A DNA stretch of 64,000 nucleotides from NCBI RefSeq assembly GCF_009764355.1, contig NZ_LNUA01000029.1:62001-126000 (forward strand), written 5' to 3'. The DNA is from Companilactobacillus bobalius. GTDB lineage: Bacteria; Bacillota; Bacilli; Lactobacillales; Lactobacillaceae. Below, piece by piece: positions 32,721 through 40,578 of this stretch. Below the pieces are notes generated by a model, which had not been told where the DNA came from, ran no database searches, and saw nothing but the letters and a program-made list of their open reading frames with translations. The position numbers and the translations under genes were made by a program. The first letter of the stretch is position 1, and the number at the start of each line of letters is the position of its first letter.

Positions 32721-33711
32721 AGCGAATTAAATCATTAGTTCCTTTATTATCGAGATAATTAAATATATCTTGTTTTTCAAAGATTGGTGAATCATTCATG
32801 GAAGCCTGTGCCAATACTGAGTTGGCTATCGCAAATTCTAGAGTATCCACAAAATCCCATTTTTCCAACAGACCAGTAATCACTCCACTGGCAAATGCAT
32901 CCCCGCTGCCAATTCGATCCAGAATATTCAATTCCTTGGGAGATGATTCATAAATCTTATCGTGATGAAATAGGAAGCCCTCAAAATACTTCTTATCATC
33001 TACAAAAGTTCGTCTACTTCCTGCAAAAAAACTAATTTGGTAATCTTGGCAAAATTGTTGATAGAGTTTCTTCTCATCTGTCTCTTGATAATCCAACAGA
33101 TCTGTTAGGTCTCTTTTACTGCCAAAAATGGTATCAACATAAGGCAGTATCTCTTGATAACGTGCTTTCATTGCTTCGTGTGTATTATTCTCATTTAGAC
33201 TCATTCTATAGTTGAAATCAAAACAAACGATTTTTTTCATTTCATGAGCCATTTTGGCAAGTTTCAGTGCTGCTAACCGAGTTTGTTTTGTCAAACTAAG
33301 AGCTATCCCACAAATATGAACAATATCTACTCCGGCTAAAGATTTTTCAAAACTGTAGTCTTCAACTGACATTTGACTGAAAGAACTCGACAATCGATCT
33401 TGATACGTGACACGTTCTGGCCGTGCTCCCTGTCCTAATTCAACGAAAAAGCTTCCCATACTTTTACCTTGATAGATTATTTTATTATCGCAAATACCCA
33501 ATTTTCTTAAATCTGCGGCGGCCTTTTTACCAATCGGATTATCCGGAAGAACCGTCAAAATTGAAGTATCATATCCGAAATGGGCCAGGCTGCTTAGTAA
33601 ATTAACACCCGTTCCCACAGTGGTTATATGTAAATTATCACACTGCTCCAACATCATTTTGTCAGCTACAGTAAAGCGCAACATGACTTCACCAAAAGCT
33701 AATATATGCAT
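32719..33711 (-). CDS. kdgK: 2-dehydro-3-deoxygluconate kinase (PfkB family)
   Basis: 330-aa ribokinase-family enzyme that phosphorylates 2-keto-3-deoxygluconate to the 6-phosphate. Seen: N-terminal GEVMLRFT, the sugar-binding GTGVNLLSSLAHFGYDTS, and the C-terminal anion hole DRIGSGDAFASGVITGLL. Last gene of a seven-gene operon that includes KDPG-type aldolase and DgaE-like lyase, which supports KDG as substrate. AGAGG lies 7 nt before the ATG. The kinase would be needed only if part of the flux arrives unphosphorylated, or it may act on a related keto-sugar. Confidence 0.85.
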   Translation of the reverse strand: MHILAFGEVMLRFTVADKMMLEQCDNLHITTVGTGVNLLSSLAHFGYDTSILTVLPDNPIGKKAAADLRKLGICDNKIIYQGKSMGSFFVELGQGARPERVTYQDRLSSSFSQMSVEDYSFEKSLAGVDIVHICGIALSLTKQTRLAALKLAKMAHEMKKIVCFDFNYRMSLNENNTHEAMKARYQEILPYVDTIFGSKRDLTDLLDYQETDEKKLYQQFCQDYQISFFAGSRRTFVDDKKYFEGFLFHHDKIYESSPKELNILDRIGSGDAFASGVITGLLEKWDFVDTLEFAIANSVLAQASMNDSPIFEKQDIFNYLDNKGTNDLIR

Positions 33712-33722
33712 TTTTCAACCTC

Positions 33723-34457
33723 TTAGAATTTCTTAATTATTTCATAGAGCTTAGCAACGTCCTCTGGTCTAGTATTGCCTGTTTCCTTATCGATAATTGA
33801 ACTGTATACGTGCGGAATAATTCTCTTTACACCAGCATCAACTGCAATTTTAACGATTTCTTCAAAGTTGTCTAAAGTGATACCACCAGTTGGTTCAAGA
33901 TCAAAGTCGTTTTCGGCACAAGCTTTAGCTACTGCTTTAAATTCTTCTTCGTGGGCCAAACCTTTCATTGGGAAGAATTTAATAGATGATCCACCCATGT
34001 CTTTTAGCAAAGCAATGGCAGTTTCGATCGGTACTTCTGTTGGCGTTGTTTGACTACTTAAAGGACCAGTAGCAATATTGACTACGCCAACTTTTCCAGT
34101 AGGTGAAACCAAACCATTGATAATGGTTTCGTGTTGTCCAAGTGCTTCTCTAGTTGAACCTACACCTGTGAAAACTTGGTTGACGTGTTGAGGTTGAATA
34201 ACTTTAGAAACACGAGTTACCATGCCACTTTGTTTAGGATCACCGGCACCAAGACCAACAGAAACAGCGTTGTTGATTTCAGCTTTATACAACTTCATAT
34301 CTTCAATTGCGGCTTCATCACTAGGATAATTTTTAGTCAATACTCCTAAAACGACGTGTCCTTGCGCAGCTTCATAACAGTCTTTGGCATTTTGAACTGA
34401 ATTAGCTAAAACATTTAAACAAATTCCGTTTTCTAAATAATTTGGTAGTAAAGTCAT
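33723..34457 (-). CDS. dgaF: KDGP aldolase family protein (DgaF-like)
   Basis: 244-aa aldolase of the family represented by Salmonella DgaF, which cleaves 2-keto-3-deoxy-6-phosphogluconate to pyruvate and glyceraldehyde-3-phosphate. Seen: NYLENGICLNVLANS near the start, VSVGLGAGDPKQ, GSSIKFFPMKGLAHEEEF (Schiff-base Lys region) and EPTGGITLDNFEEIV phosphate-binding loop. It is distinct from the Eda family. It starts 1 nt after the DgaE-like stop with a GGAGGA site inside that gene. Gene order DgaE-DgaF-KdgK supports the pathway assignment. Confidence 0.85.
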   Translation of the reverse strand: MTLLPNYLENGICLNVLANSVQNAKDCYEAAQGHVVLGVLTKNYPSDEAAIEDMKLYKAEINNAVSVGLGAGDPKQSGMVTRVSKVIQPQHVNQVFTGVGSTREALGQHETIINGLVSPTGKVGVVNIATGPLSSQTTPTEVPIETAIALLKDMGGSSIKFFPMKGLAHEEEFKAVAKACAENDFDLEPTGGITLDNFEEIVKIAVDAGVKRIIPHVYSSIIDKETGNTRPEDVAKLYEIIKKF

Positions 34458-34458
34458 T

Positions 34459-35556
34459 TTATTTTCCTCCGAGGATTTCTTTTAGTCTTGAAATAATTTG
34501 TTTCATTTCTTCTGAATTAACAGATCTGATATCAAATTCGATAATACCTTCATTAACGCGATATTCACGTGCATAAATAGCAATTTCACCGTTACGTAAT
34601 TGGTCGCAGATCTCTTTAGCAGTTAATTTACCAACTGGTTTGACGTCAGCACGATAAATGTCTCGGCCAGCTCCATCTTGAACAATCTCAACTTCAACAT
34701 CGGGTAACTCAGATAAATCTTTAACAAATGGTTCTAATCGTTGAATCATCTGTTTGCCTGTTTCCGTGCCTTCTTCAAGATACTTGGTGATTGCGGCAGT
34801 TAATCCGATAATATTTTCCTTACCGATCTTCATACAACGACCAATTCCGGCACCTTGCATGCGAGCCCATCTGATATACTTCTCTTTTCCAAAGATGGCT
34901 CCTGATGCTGGACCTTCAATAGCTTTGGCACCACTGTAAATCACCACATCAGCTCCCATCTTGATATATTTCAACATGTCCTCTTCAGCTGCAGCGTCCA
35001 GAACCAAAGGTAAGTTGTGACGATGTGCCACTTCGATAGCTTCGGGAATCGACAACATACTCTTTTGAACCGTGTGATGACTCTTGATGTACAACACAGC
35101 CGCAGTTTGATCATTTATCTGCATCTCAATGTGTTCAGGTTTACACATATTGGCATAACCGGCTTGAACCATCTTAGCTCCAGCCACACCAAGCATGACA
35201 TCTACTGGCGTTCCATAATCGACATCGTGTCCCATAGGAAGGATTACCTCACGTTTAGTAATTTTTTCAGTGTAGGGATGATATAAGTGATATTTACTTC
35301 CTTGACCGATGATACCGGCAATAGTTTCCGCAATTCCGGCTGAAGCTGAATTCACTACCAATGCATCTTCACTGCCGATTAATTTAGCTAAATATTTACC
35401 CGTTTGGACTGACAAATCAGCCATTTCAAAGAAATTTTGGGCTCCCAATTTTTGAGCCGCAACTACGTCATCTGAAACTTTCGAGACTCCTAGAATAGTC
35501 ATTTTCCCATCGGCATTAATTACGTGTTTTAGATTGTATTTCTCATAAATATCCAT
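34459..35556 (-). CDS. dgaE: D-glucosaminate-6-phosphate ammonia-lyase-like PLP enzyme (DgaE/SelA fold)
   Basis: 365-aa PLP enzyme of the SelA-like group. Seen: N-terminal YEKYNLKHVINADGKMT, VNSASAGIAETIAGI (PLP phosphate), LDAAAEEDMLKYI (Asp binding the pyridine N), and Lys211 in YSGAKAIEGPASG. Salmonella DgaE converts D-glucosaminate-6-phosphate to 2-keto-3-deoxy-6-phosphogluconate and ammonia. The adjacent DgaF-like aldolase would process that product. In this operon an amidohydrolase precedes it, which suggests the amino sugar acid arrives N-acetylated. Stop and next start are separated by 1 nt, implying coupled translation. Confidence 0.83.
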   Translation of the reverse strand: MDIYEKYNLKHVINADGKMTILGVSKVSDDVVAAQKLGAQNFFEMADLSVQTGKYLAKLIGSEDALVVNSASAGIAETIAGIIGQGSKYHLYHPYTEKITKREVILPMGHDVDYGTPVDVMLGVAGAKMVQAGYANMCKPEHIEMQINDQTAAVLYIKSHHTVQKSMLSIPEAIEVAHRHNLPLVLDAAAEEDMLKYIKMGADVVIYSGAKAIEGPASGAIFGKEKYIRWARMQGAGIGRCMKIGKENIIGLTAAITKYLEEGTETGKQMIQRLEPFVKDLSELPDVEVEIVQDGAGRDIYRADVKPVGKLTAKEICDQLRNGEIAIYAREYRVNEGIIEFDIRSVNSEEMKQIISRLKEILGGK

Positions 35557-35557
35557 C

Positions 35558-36670
35558 TTAATCTCCTATTGAATATAATTGACCGCCGACAACACTGTAA
35601 ATTGGCTCTACTAAAGTATCAGTCGTACGTTTATTTCCATTAGAATCAGTTAACTCTTTCTTACCTTTTTTCACATTGAAGATTGTGATATCAGCGTCTT
35701 TACCAACAGCCAGTTCGCCTTTAGAAGTTAACTTGTAATTCTTGGCTGGGGCAGTTGTGATCATAGGTAAAACTTGTTTTAATTGATAACCAACATAAAG
35801 CATCTTCTCGATACAAGTAGCCATGTTATAAACCGGACCATTTTCACGATTAGTATGGTAAATATCGGTACTCAAACTTTGTGGAATTATGCCATCTTCA
35901 GTAGCGATTCCTGCAGTACGGAAGTTAAAACTGTCAGTTCCGTGACCGATGTCGAAAATGATTCCCTTAGCTAAGCCTTCTTTGACGAATGGCTTAATAG
36001 CATCGTCAGAACTTACGATTCCATTCTCTTTACCATTGAAACAATGAGTCATGATATCGCCTTTATCCATTATTTCCATGACTTCAGATAAATCTGGTGG
36101 ATTAGTTCCTACATGGACCATCAGTGGCAAATCTTTATTCAATTGTTTTTGAAATTTTTTGGCTTCAACTAAAGGTTTAACCCCATTACCAACAACGACG
36201 GATTTACTGATTCTGGCTTTCATGCCAATGATGAAATCAGGATAGTCATTGACTGCTTTTTGGAAGGGTTCGAATTGAATCCGATTCATATCGCCTAGTT
36301 CATCTTGAGCCAAGATACCGGTCTTTGAGATATTGATCATGGCGTAAACATTAGTTTTTTTACTTCTAGTTATTTGATAAAAATCACCGATATTGTCAGC
36401 ACCAGTTGATCCCGCATCAATAACGGTTGTTACACCAGTGGTGTAGCCATCTTTGTCAGGATCATCGTAGTACAACGATAATTTTTCATAACAATGTGTG
36501 TGATCATCGATCCAGCCAGCACTAATATAAGATTCACCTTTTAGATCAACGATTGAGTCAGCCTCTACATCCAAGTGAGTTCCAATCTCTTTAATTTTGT
36601 CATCCACGATATACACTTCTAGTGGTTTATTATCAACGTCTTTCCCATTTTTGATATATATACTAGTCAA
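35558..36670 (-). CDS. Amidohydrolase/deacetylase family metallohydrolase (EF_0837/AHA_3915 type)
   Basis: 370-aa amidohydrolase. Seen: metal-binding His57 and His59 in DDHTH, a Lys in IGMKARIS fitting the carboxylated bridge, His in MVHVGTNPP, His in MTHCFNGKENGI, and Asp-region DIGHGTDSFNF. This subgroup commonly sits beside DgaE-like genes; characterised relatives deacetylate N-acetyl or O-acetyl alpha-substituted carboxylates. Here removal of acetyl from N-acetyl-glucosaminate (or its phosphate) is inferred. A TTG start at 36670 fits best, with GAGGGG 8 nt upstream. Only 1 nt separates its stop from the DgaE-like start. Confidence 0.82.
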   Translation of the reverse strand: MTSIYIKNGKDVDNKPLEVYIVDDKIKEIGTHLDVEADSIVDLKGESYISAGWIDDHTHCYEKLSLYYDDPDKDGYTTGVTTVIDAGSTGADNIGDFYQITRSKKTNVYAMINISKTGILAQDELGDMNRIQFEPFQKAVNDYPDFIIGMKARISKSVVVGNGVKPLVEAKKFQKQLNKDLPLMVHVGTNPPDLSEVMEIMDKGDIMTHCFNGKENGIVSSDDAIKPFVKEGLAKGIIFDIGHGTDSFNFRTAGIATEDGIIPQSLSTDIYHTNRENGPVYNMATCIEKMLYVGYQLKQVLPMITTAPAKNYKLTSKGELAVGKDADITIFNVKKGKKELTDSNGNKRTTDTLVEPIYSVVGGQLYSIGD

Positions 36671-36675
36671 TTTTT

Positions 36676-37761
36676 CTACCCCTCAAACTGGAACTTGTCC
36701 CAAGGTCCGATGTAATCCAATAAGAATAGTTCGTCTTTGGAAATTTCAGCAACTTTATTTTTACGAATATCTTTGTGAGCTTGCAATACAACTTGCAACT
36801 CATTTTTGTATTTACCAAAATCATCATTACCAATCACAACGTCACCACGTTCAAATTTATGAGTCGCCACGACTGGATTGTCATAATCTTTATATTTCTT
36901 ACGAACTTCAGTTGAACGAATCACTAAATCAGTAATATCGCCTCGTCTAACGTGTTGATTGTTCAAAAGGATCTCTTGTTCAACTTCATTGATATCTTCT
37001 GCCAATTCAACGTCGAAAGTTATTTGATAACGATTCAAAGCACCTAATTTTTGTAATTCAGCTTCTGATGCATAGGCGTTTCCGATGATCACGCAGTCAA
37101 TCAAGTTGGTTGCGAATAGATGTTTAGCTTGAATTTCAATTGGAAGATCACGATGCATTTCCAATGTTGGTAAGCCATCATTAATATCCCAAGGTCCAAT
37201 CTTACCTGCTTGTGAAGTCACAAAAGCAGCTGTATCAATACCCTGATTCTTGAAACGTTGTGAAGCACTGATGAAGAAATCTAGCGGCAAACCTGTGCCC
37301 CGTTGAGGATAGAAGTTATGACATCCTTGGATAAAAGGTTTGTTAGCGGAATAACTCAAAATATTATTTAGATAAGCAACATCATTACTCATATTTAACT
37401 CAATATTCATTTTTTGAGGATTGAATGATAACAATGCTTCTTTTTGCCCATCAAATCCTTGATCAAGACGCAATGATTCCGCACCTAATTCATGGAAGAA
37501 TGACAGATCATCATAAGAAATTCCTAACTGATCGAAAATATTAGGAGCAATATCAAGTGTTGTCGAGAAGCCTAAACCCTTGGCAAAATTGATCAGGTCA
37601 CTGAATTTGGCGGCCACTTTTTCTTTACCTTCAGAAACTTCCAACATACTCATGAAAATTCTGCTGAAACCATATTTACTAGCTAATTCCAAATATTTCT
37701 TATCTTCATTCAAATCACTATGATCTGGATAAAGCGAAACGCCTAAAGTTCGTTTGGTCAT
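36676..37761 (-). CDS. MupG-like 6-phospho-glycosidase (DUF871 family)
   Basis: 361 aa: N-terminal TIM barrel (to about 235; LGVSLYPDHS, ESLRLDQGFDG, NIELNMSNDVAYL, HNFYPQRGTGLPLDFF) and C-terminal cyclophilin-like domain (about 250-361, THKFERGDVVIGNDDFG). MupG of Staphylococcus cleaves MurNAc-6P-GlcNAc. This paralogue is in an operon with EIIC, deacetylase, DgaE and DgaF homologues instead of MurQ, so it probably cleaves a different phosphorylated disaccharide. Start ATG 37761 overlaps the stop of the small membrane gene by 4 nt (ATGA). A second DUF871 protein is encoded at 57646-58710. Confidence 0.85.
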   Translation of the reverse strand: MTKRTLGVSLYPDHSDLNEDKKYLELASKYGFSRIFMSMLEVSEGKEKVAAKFSDLINFAKGLGFSTTLDIAPNIFDQLGISYDDLSFFHELGAESLRLDQGFDGQKEALLSFNPQKMNIELNMSNDVAYLNNILSYSANKPFIQGCHNFYPQRGTGLPLDFFISASQRFKNQGIDTAAFVTSQAGKIGPWDINDGLPTLEMHRDLPIEIQAKHLFATNLIDCVIIGNAYASEAELQKLGALNRYQITFDVELAEDINEVEQEILLNNQHVRRGDITDLVIRSTEVRKKYKDYDNPVVATHKFERGDVVIGNDDFGKYKNELQVVLQAHKDIRKNKVAEISKDELFLLDYIGPWDKFQFEG

Positions 37762-38024
37762 ATCTTTTTCCCTCTTTCCATCTTGGTAAATCCGTTCATA
37801 TAGTAATTTGAAATCACAATTGATAAGTAAATCGTACTTAGAAGTACTAGGATAACGGTCTGTTTAATGAAGAAACTGATCACCGCAAATCCCAGAATCG
37901 TCAGTAGTGAAAATAAAATTAATTTTCCAGCTGATAATTTTTTTATAAATTTAGGCATGATGCCCTTTTGAACTGATACTTCACTCGCAATAAAAAATAT
38001 TAAAAGGAATAGAAAAATAATCAT
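37758..38024 (-). CDS. Small hydrophobic membrane protein of unknown function
   Basis: 88 aa with three hydrophobic stretches (about 1-16, 33-52 and 54-75) and a short basic tail (KMERGKKI). Not recognised. Ribosome site AGAGGTG lies before the ATG at 38024. It lies 16 nt after the EIIC stop, and its stop overlaps the MupG-like start by 4 nt, so it is an integral, co-translated part of the operon. Context suggests a partner of the EIIC permease, but nothing in the sequence proves it. Confidence 0.75.
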   Translation of the reverse strand: MIIFLFLLIFFIASEVSVQKGIMPKFIKKLSAGKLILFSLLTILGFAVISFFIKQTVILVLLSTIYLSIVISNYYMNGFTKMERGKKI

Positions 38025-38040
38025 ATAATCACCTCTGAAT

Positions 38041-39318
38041 TTATTCTTTTTCTAATTGTTGTTTTTCGAAGACTTTGAAGAATGGATAGTAAATTGCTAG
38101 ATCAATCAAGAAGTTGACACAAGTTAAGATGAACGCCGGAATACTCCAGTTTGTACTCATCAAAGCACCTAATGGTCCAGGAACTGTGAACGGTAATCTC
38201 ATCATCATCATTGGTACAACTCCGGTAATAGTTAAGATGTAAGATAATGTTCCGGTTACCAATGGTCCTACGATAAATGGAATACCCAAGATTGGGTTCA
38301 TAACGATTGGAGCACCGAAAACGATTGGTTCATTAATATTGAATAGTCCAGGTAAGAAAGCTAATTTACCCAAATCTTTTAGATAAGCTGATTTTGAGAA
38401 TAAGAACAATGTTACTAGAGCTAAAGTACCACCGGCACCACCGATCCAGATGAACCATTGTAGAAATTGTTCAGTGAAGATTGTTGAAAGGTGATGTGCA
38501 CTAGTACCTGAAGCAAATTCTGTCATATTTTGAGCAATTGACATTTCCCAGAATGGTCTAACAATTGGATCCATAATAGCGGCACCGTGAATACCTAATG
38601 TCCAAAAACCTGTGATTAGGAAGATTGTTAGTAACCCACCGAAAAGACTGTTACCAACTAAGACCCCTTTTAGTGGCATTAGAATCATGCTTAAGAACTC
38701 TGCAATATTGAAACCTAACAAGTAACGTACGATCCAGAAGAAAAGTAAGATAAACGCAGCTGGAATTAATGCTACAAATGAATTGGAAACTTCAGGTGGA
38801 ACTCCATCTGGCATTTTGATAGTTATGTTCTTTACTTTAAAGAAACGATAAATCTCGACTGTCAGTAATCCTGTAACGATTGAAGCAAATAGTGATGAAG
38901 CACTGAGATTCGCGATATTGATATATCTACCAGCATCAATTACACCTTTTACATTGTCTATAACGTGAATTGGTGCTGCTGTTGAAACAAGAAATGCTAA
39001 AACTGCTAAAACACCATTAGTTAATTTATCCAATTTATAACTTTCAGCTAGTGATGAAGCAATTCCAAATGTGGCATAAAGAGCTAAAATTCCGACCGTA
39101 TATCGAAAAGGTATATCTAATATTTCTTTATAAGGCGATAACATATTAGCAACTGATTCGACCGGGATATTATTTATTAATGTGAAGAACGAACCCACGA
39201 TAGTTAGTGGTAGTGTGGAAATAATTCCCTTTCTGATAGCCGTCATATGGCGTTGGTTACCCATTTTATTGGCAAACGGTAAAATTTTAGCATTTAAAAA
39301 ACTTACTAGGTTATCCAT
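38041..39318 (-). CDS. PTS lactose/cellobiose-family EIIC permease
   Basis: 425-aa membrane component with about ten helices. Seen: MGNQRHMTAIRKGIISTLPLTIVGSFF at the start, GLFNINEPIVFGAPIVMNP (the conserved INEP substrate motif) and PFTVPGPLGALMSTNW. There is no EIIA or EIIB domain in the protein or gene nearby, so phosphate must come from shared components elsewhere. Start ATG 39318 has AGGAGGG upstream; the frame to 39348 overlaps the operator palindrome. First structural gene of the Dga-type operon, directly after gntR. Confidence 0.9.
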   Translation of the reverse strand: MDNLVSFLNAKILPFANKMGNQRHMTAIRKGIISTLPLTIVGSFFTLINNIPVESVANMLSPYKEILDIPFRYTVGILALYATFGIASSLAESYKLDKLTNGVLAVLAFLVSTAAPIHVIDNVKGVIDAGRYINIANLSASSLFASIVTGLLTVEIYRFFKVKNITIKMPDGVPPEVSNSFVALIPAAFILLFFWIVRYLLGFNIAEFLSMILMPLKGVLVGNSLFGGLLTIFLITGFWTLGIHGAAIMDPIVRPFWEMSIAQNMTEFASGTSAHHLSTIFTEQFLQWFIWIGGAGGTLALVTLFLFSKSAYLKDLGKLAFLPGLFNINEPIVFGAPIVMNPILGIPFIVGPLVTGTLSYILTITGVVPMMMMRLPFTVPGPLGALMSTNWSIPAFILTCVNFLIDLAIYYPFFKVFEKQQLEKE

Positions 39319-39341
39319 TTCGTACCCTCCTTTTTTCAAAA

Positions 39342-39380
39342 ACATCATAACATTATAATGTTATGATGTAAACGCTTAAA
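39342..39380 (-). promoter_or_regulatory. Perfect 28-bp palindrome with overlapping cre site
   Basis: 39342-39369 is an exact 28-bp palindrome; its left half is ACATCATAACATTA and the right half is the complement. It lies between gntR and the EIIC gene, 24 bp before the EIIC start, as expected for a GntR operator. TGTAAACGCTTAAA (39367-39380) overlaps its edge and matches cre at 13 of 14 positions. Confidence 0.8.
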
Positions 39381-39389
39381 TAAAGAGAA

Positions 39390-40085
39390 TTAAATTTCAT
39401 ATTCAATCTCGTATGGCATTTTATTACTATCATATATAGAAATTGTATATTCAATTAAGTTTCCTTTATTATCATAACCACGTCTTATTCGCTTCAAAGC
39501 AAGTGATTCAGTTTTACCCAACAATCTCTGATCTTCTAAATTTAAATTAACCGCACTAAAAGCATCTTTAAAACTACTGATTTCGCGGCCACTATTTTTT
39601 AAAAATGTATAAAGTGATTGATTTTCAAGTTCTTCAATTTCATCCGGTGCCTTCAGCATAGGTAAGTAATGATTAACAACGATAAAGGGTTTGTCATTCA
39701 ATGAATACAAACGTTTAATATATAAAATATTTTGATTCTTAAAAGATTCACTTAACGGAGTTTCGCTTGCATTGATTAATTCAACCTGAAGAATTTTCTT
39801 GGACAGAATCCCTTGCTCATTGACAATAGAACTGTATGATCTAGCTTTAGATAACTTGTTAAAAAGATTATTACTGATAACTCGAGTTCCAATACCACTT
39901 TTTTTGATTAAATAACCCTCAGATACCAACTGTTCAACAGCCTTTCTGACGGTGATTTTACTAACTTCATATTTAGTCTCTAATTCATTCTCAGTCGGTA
40001 TTAAAGATCCAACTGCATAGTTCCCTGACAAGATATTTTTTTTAATGTCGTCGGCAACTTTTTGATACAAAATTTGTATTGCCAT
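39390..40085 (-). CDS. GntR/UTRA transcriptional regulator
   Basis: 231 aa. Winged helix at the N-terminus (QKVADDIKKNILSGNYAVGSLIPTENEL, SKITVRKAVEQLVSEGYLIKK) and UTRA domain (about 85-231, LYIKRLYSLNDKPFIVVNHYLP, IEYTISIYDSNKMPYEIEYEI). It heads the operon that includes EIIC, MupG-like, deacetylase and Dga genes. The perfect palindrome just downstream and a CATTATA/TATAATG repeat in its own promoter share half-sites, so autoregulation and operon control are likely. Ligand is probably a phosphorylated sugar of the pathway. Confidence 0.9.
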   Translation of the reverse strand: MAIQILYQKVADDIKKNILSGNYAVGSLIPTENELETKYEVSKITVRKAVEQLVSEGYLIKKSGIGTRVISNNLFNKLSKARSYSSIVNEQGILSKKILQVELINASETPLSESFKNQNILYIKRLYSLNDKPFIVVNHYLPMLKAPDEIEELENQSLYTFLKNSGREISSFKDAFSAVNLNLEDQRLLGKTESLALKRIRRGYDNKGNLIEYTISIYDSNKMPYEIEYEI

Positions 40086-40119
40086 ATAAATTTTTCTCCA
40101 TCTTTAATATTTCTACCTT

Positions 40120-40141
40120 CATTATAGTATTTATTATAATG
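40120..40141 (-). promoter_or_regulatory. Inverted repeat in gntR promoter sharing operator half-sites
   Basis: CATTATA (40120-40126) and TATAATG (40135-40141), spacer 8 bp, repeat the core CATTATAATG found at the centre of the 28-bp palindrome at 39342-39369. Probable autoregulatory operator. Confidence 0.5.
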
Positions 40142-40321
40142 CTAGTTACATCCATTTATGAAAGCGTGTTCTAAAATAATTCAACGTATTTTCTAAAAAT
40201 AACAATCTAAATTACATAAGTCAATGTTTACATTTGGTCATTTTCAAAACTAGCAACTCGTATTTTTGATACATCGGAGTTAAAATCAAATCAATAAATT
40301 TTTAAAAAGGGGCTGATTAGA

Positions 40322-40522
40322 GTGCTTGGTATTATCGTTGGACTATTGTTAATCATGCTCTCAATTTATCAGTTTTATGCAACATCTCGATCCTTTAAGA
40401 GTTTGAAAAAGGGTAATTATACAGATCCTTCACCTTTTATGCTCCCTACTTTGTGGACCAGTACCATAATTGCAATCTTCCTTGCTATTGCTGGTATTGG
40501 GACCATCATTATTCTTAAATAA
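40322..40522 (+). CDS. Small two-helix membrane protein
   Basis: 66 aa with two hydrophobic helices (about 1-19 and 43-65) joined by a polar loop (TSRSFKSLKKGNYTDPSPF). A GTG start at 40322 with AAAGGGG about 10 nt upstream is well supported. Function not recognised. It is monocistronic, with its own 236-bp upstream region and a terminator downstream. Confidence 0.7.
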   Translation: MLGIIVGLLLIMLSIYQFYATSRSFKSLKKGNYTDPSPFMLPTLWTSTIIAIFLAIAGIGTIIILK

Positions 40523-40534
40523 TCTTCAAGATAG

Positions 40535-40578
40535 TAAAAGATGCCAAACATTTCGTATATGTTTGACATCTTTTTTAC
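40535..40578. terminator. Bidirectional terminator
   Basis: AAAAGATGCCAAACA pairs with TGTTTGACATCTTTTTT (one mismatch) between the small membrane gene and the convergent GH1 gene. Confidence 0.85.

Noticed and set aside
35017..35286. 89-codon plus-strand frame inside the DgaE-like gene
   Set aside because: Antisense shadow, no start signals.
40086..40321. Possible riboswitch or RNA gene before the small membrane ORF
   Set aside because: AT-rich with no conserved motif or multi-stem fold that I can recognise; it is adequately explained by divergent promoters.
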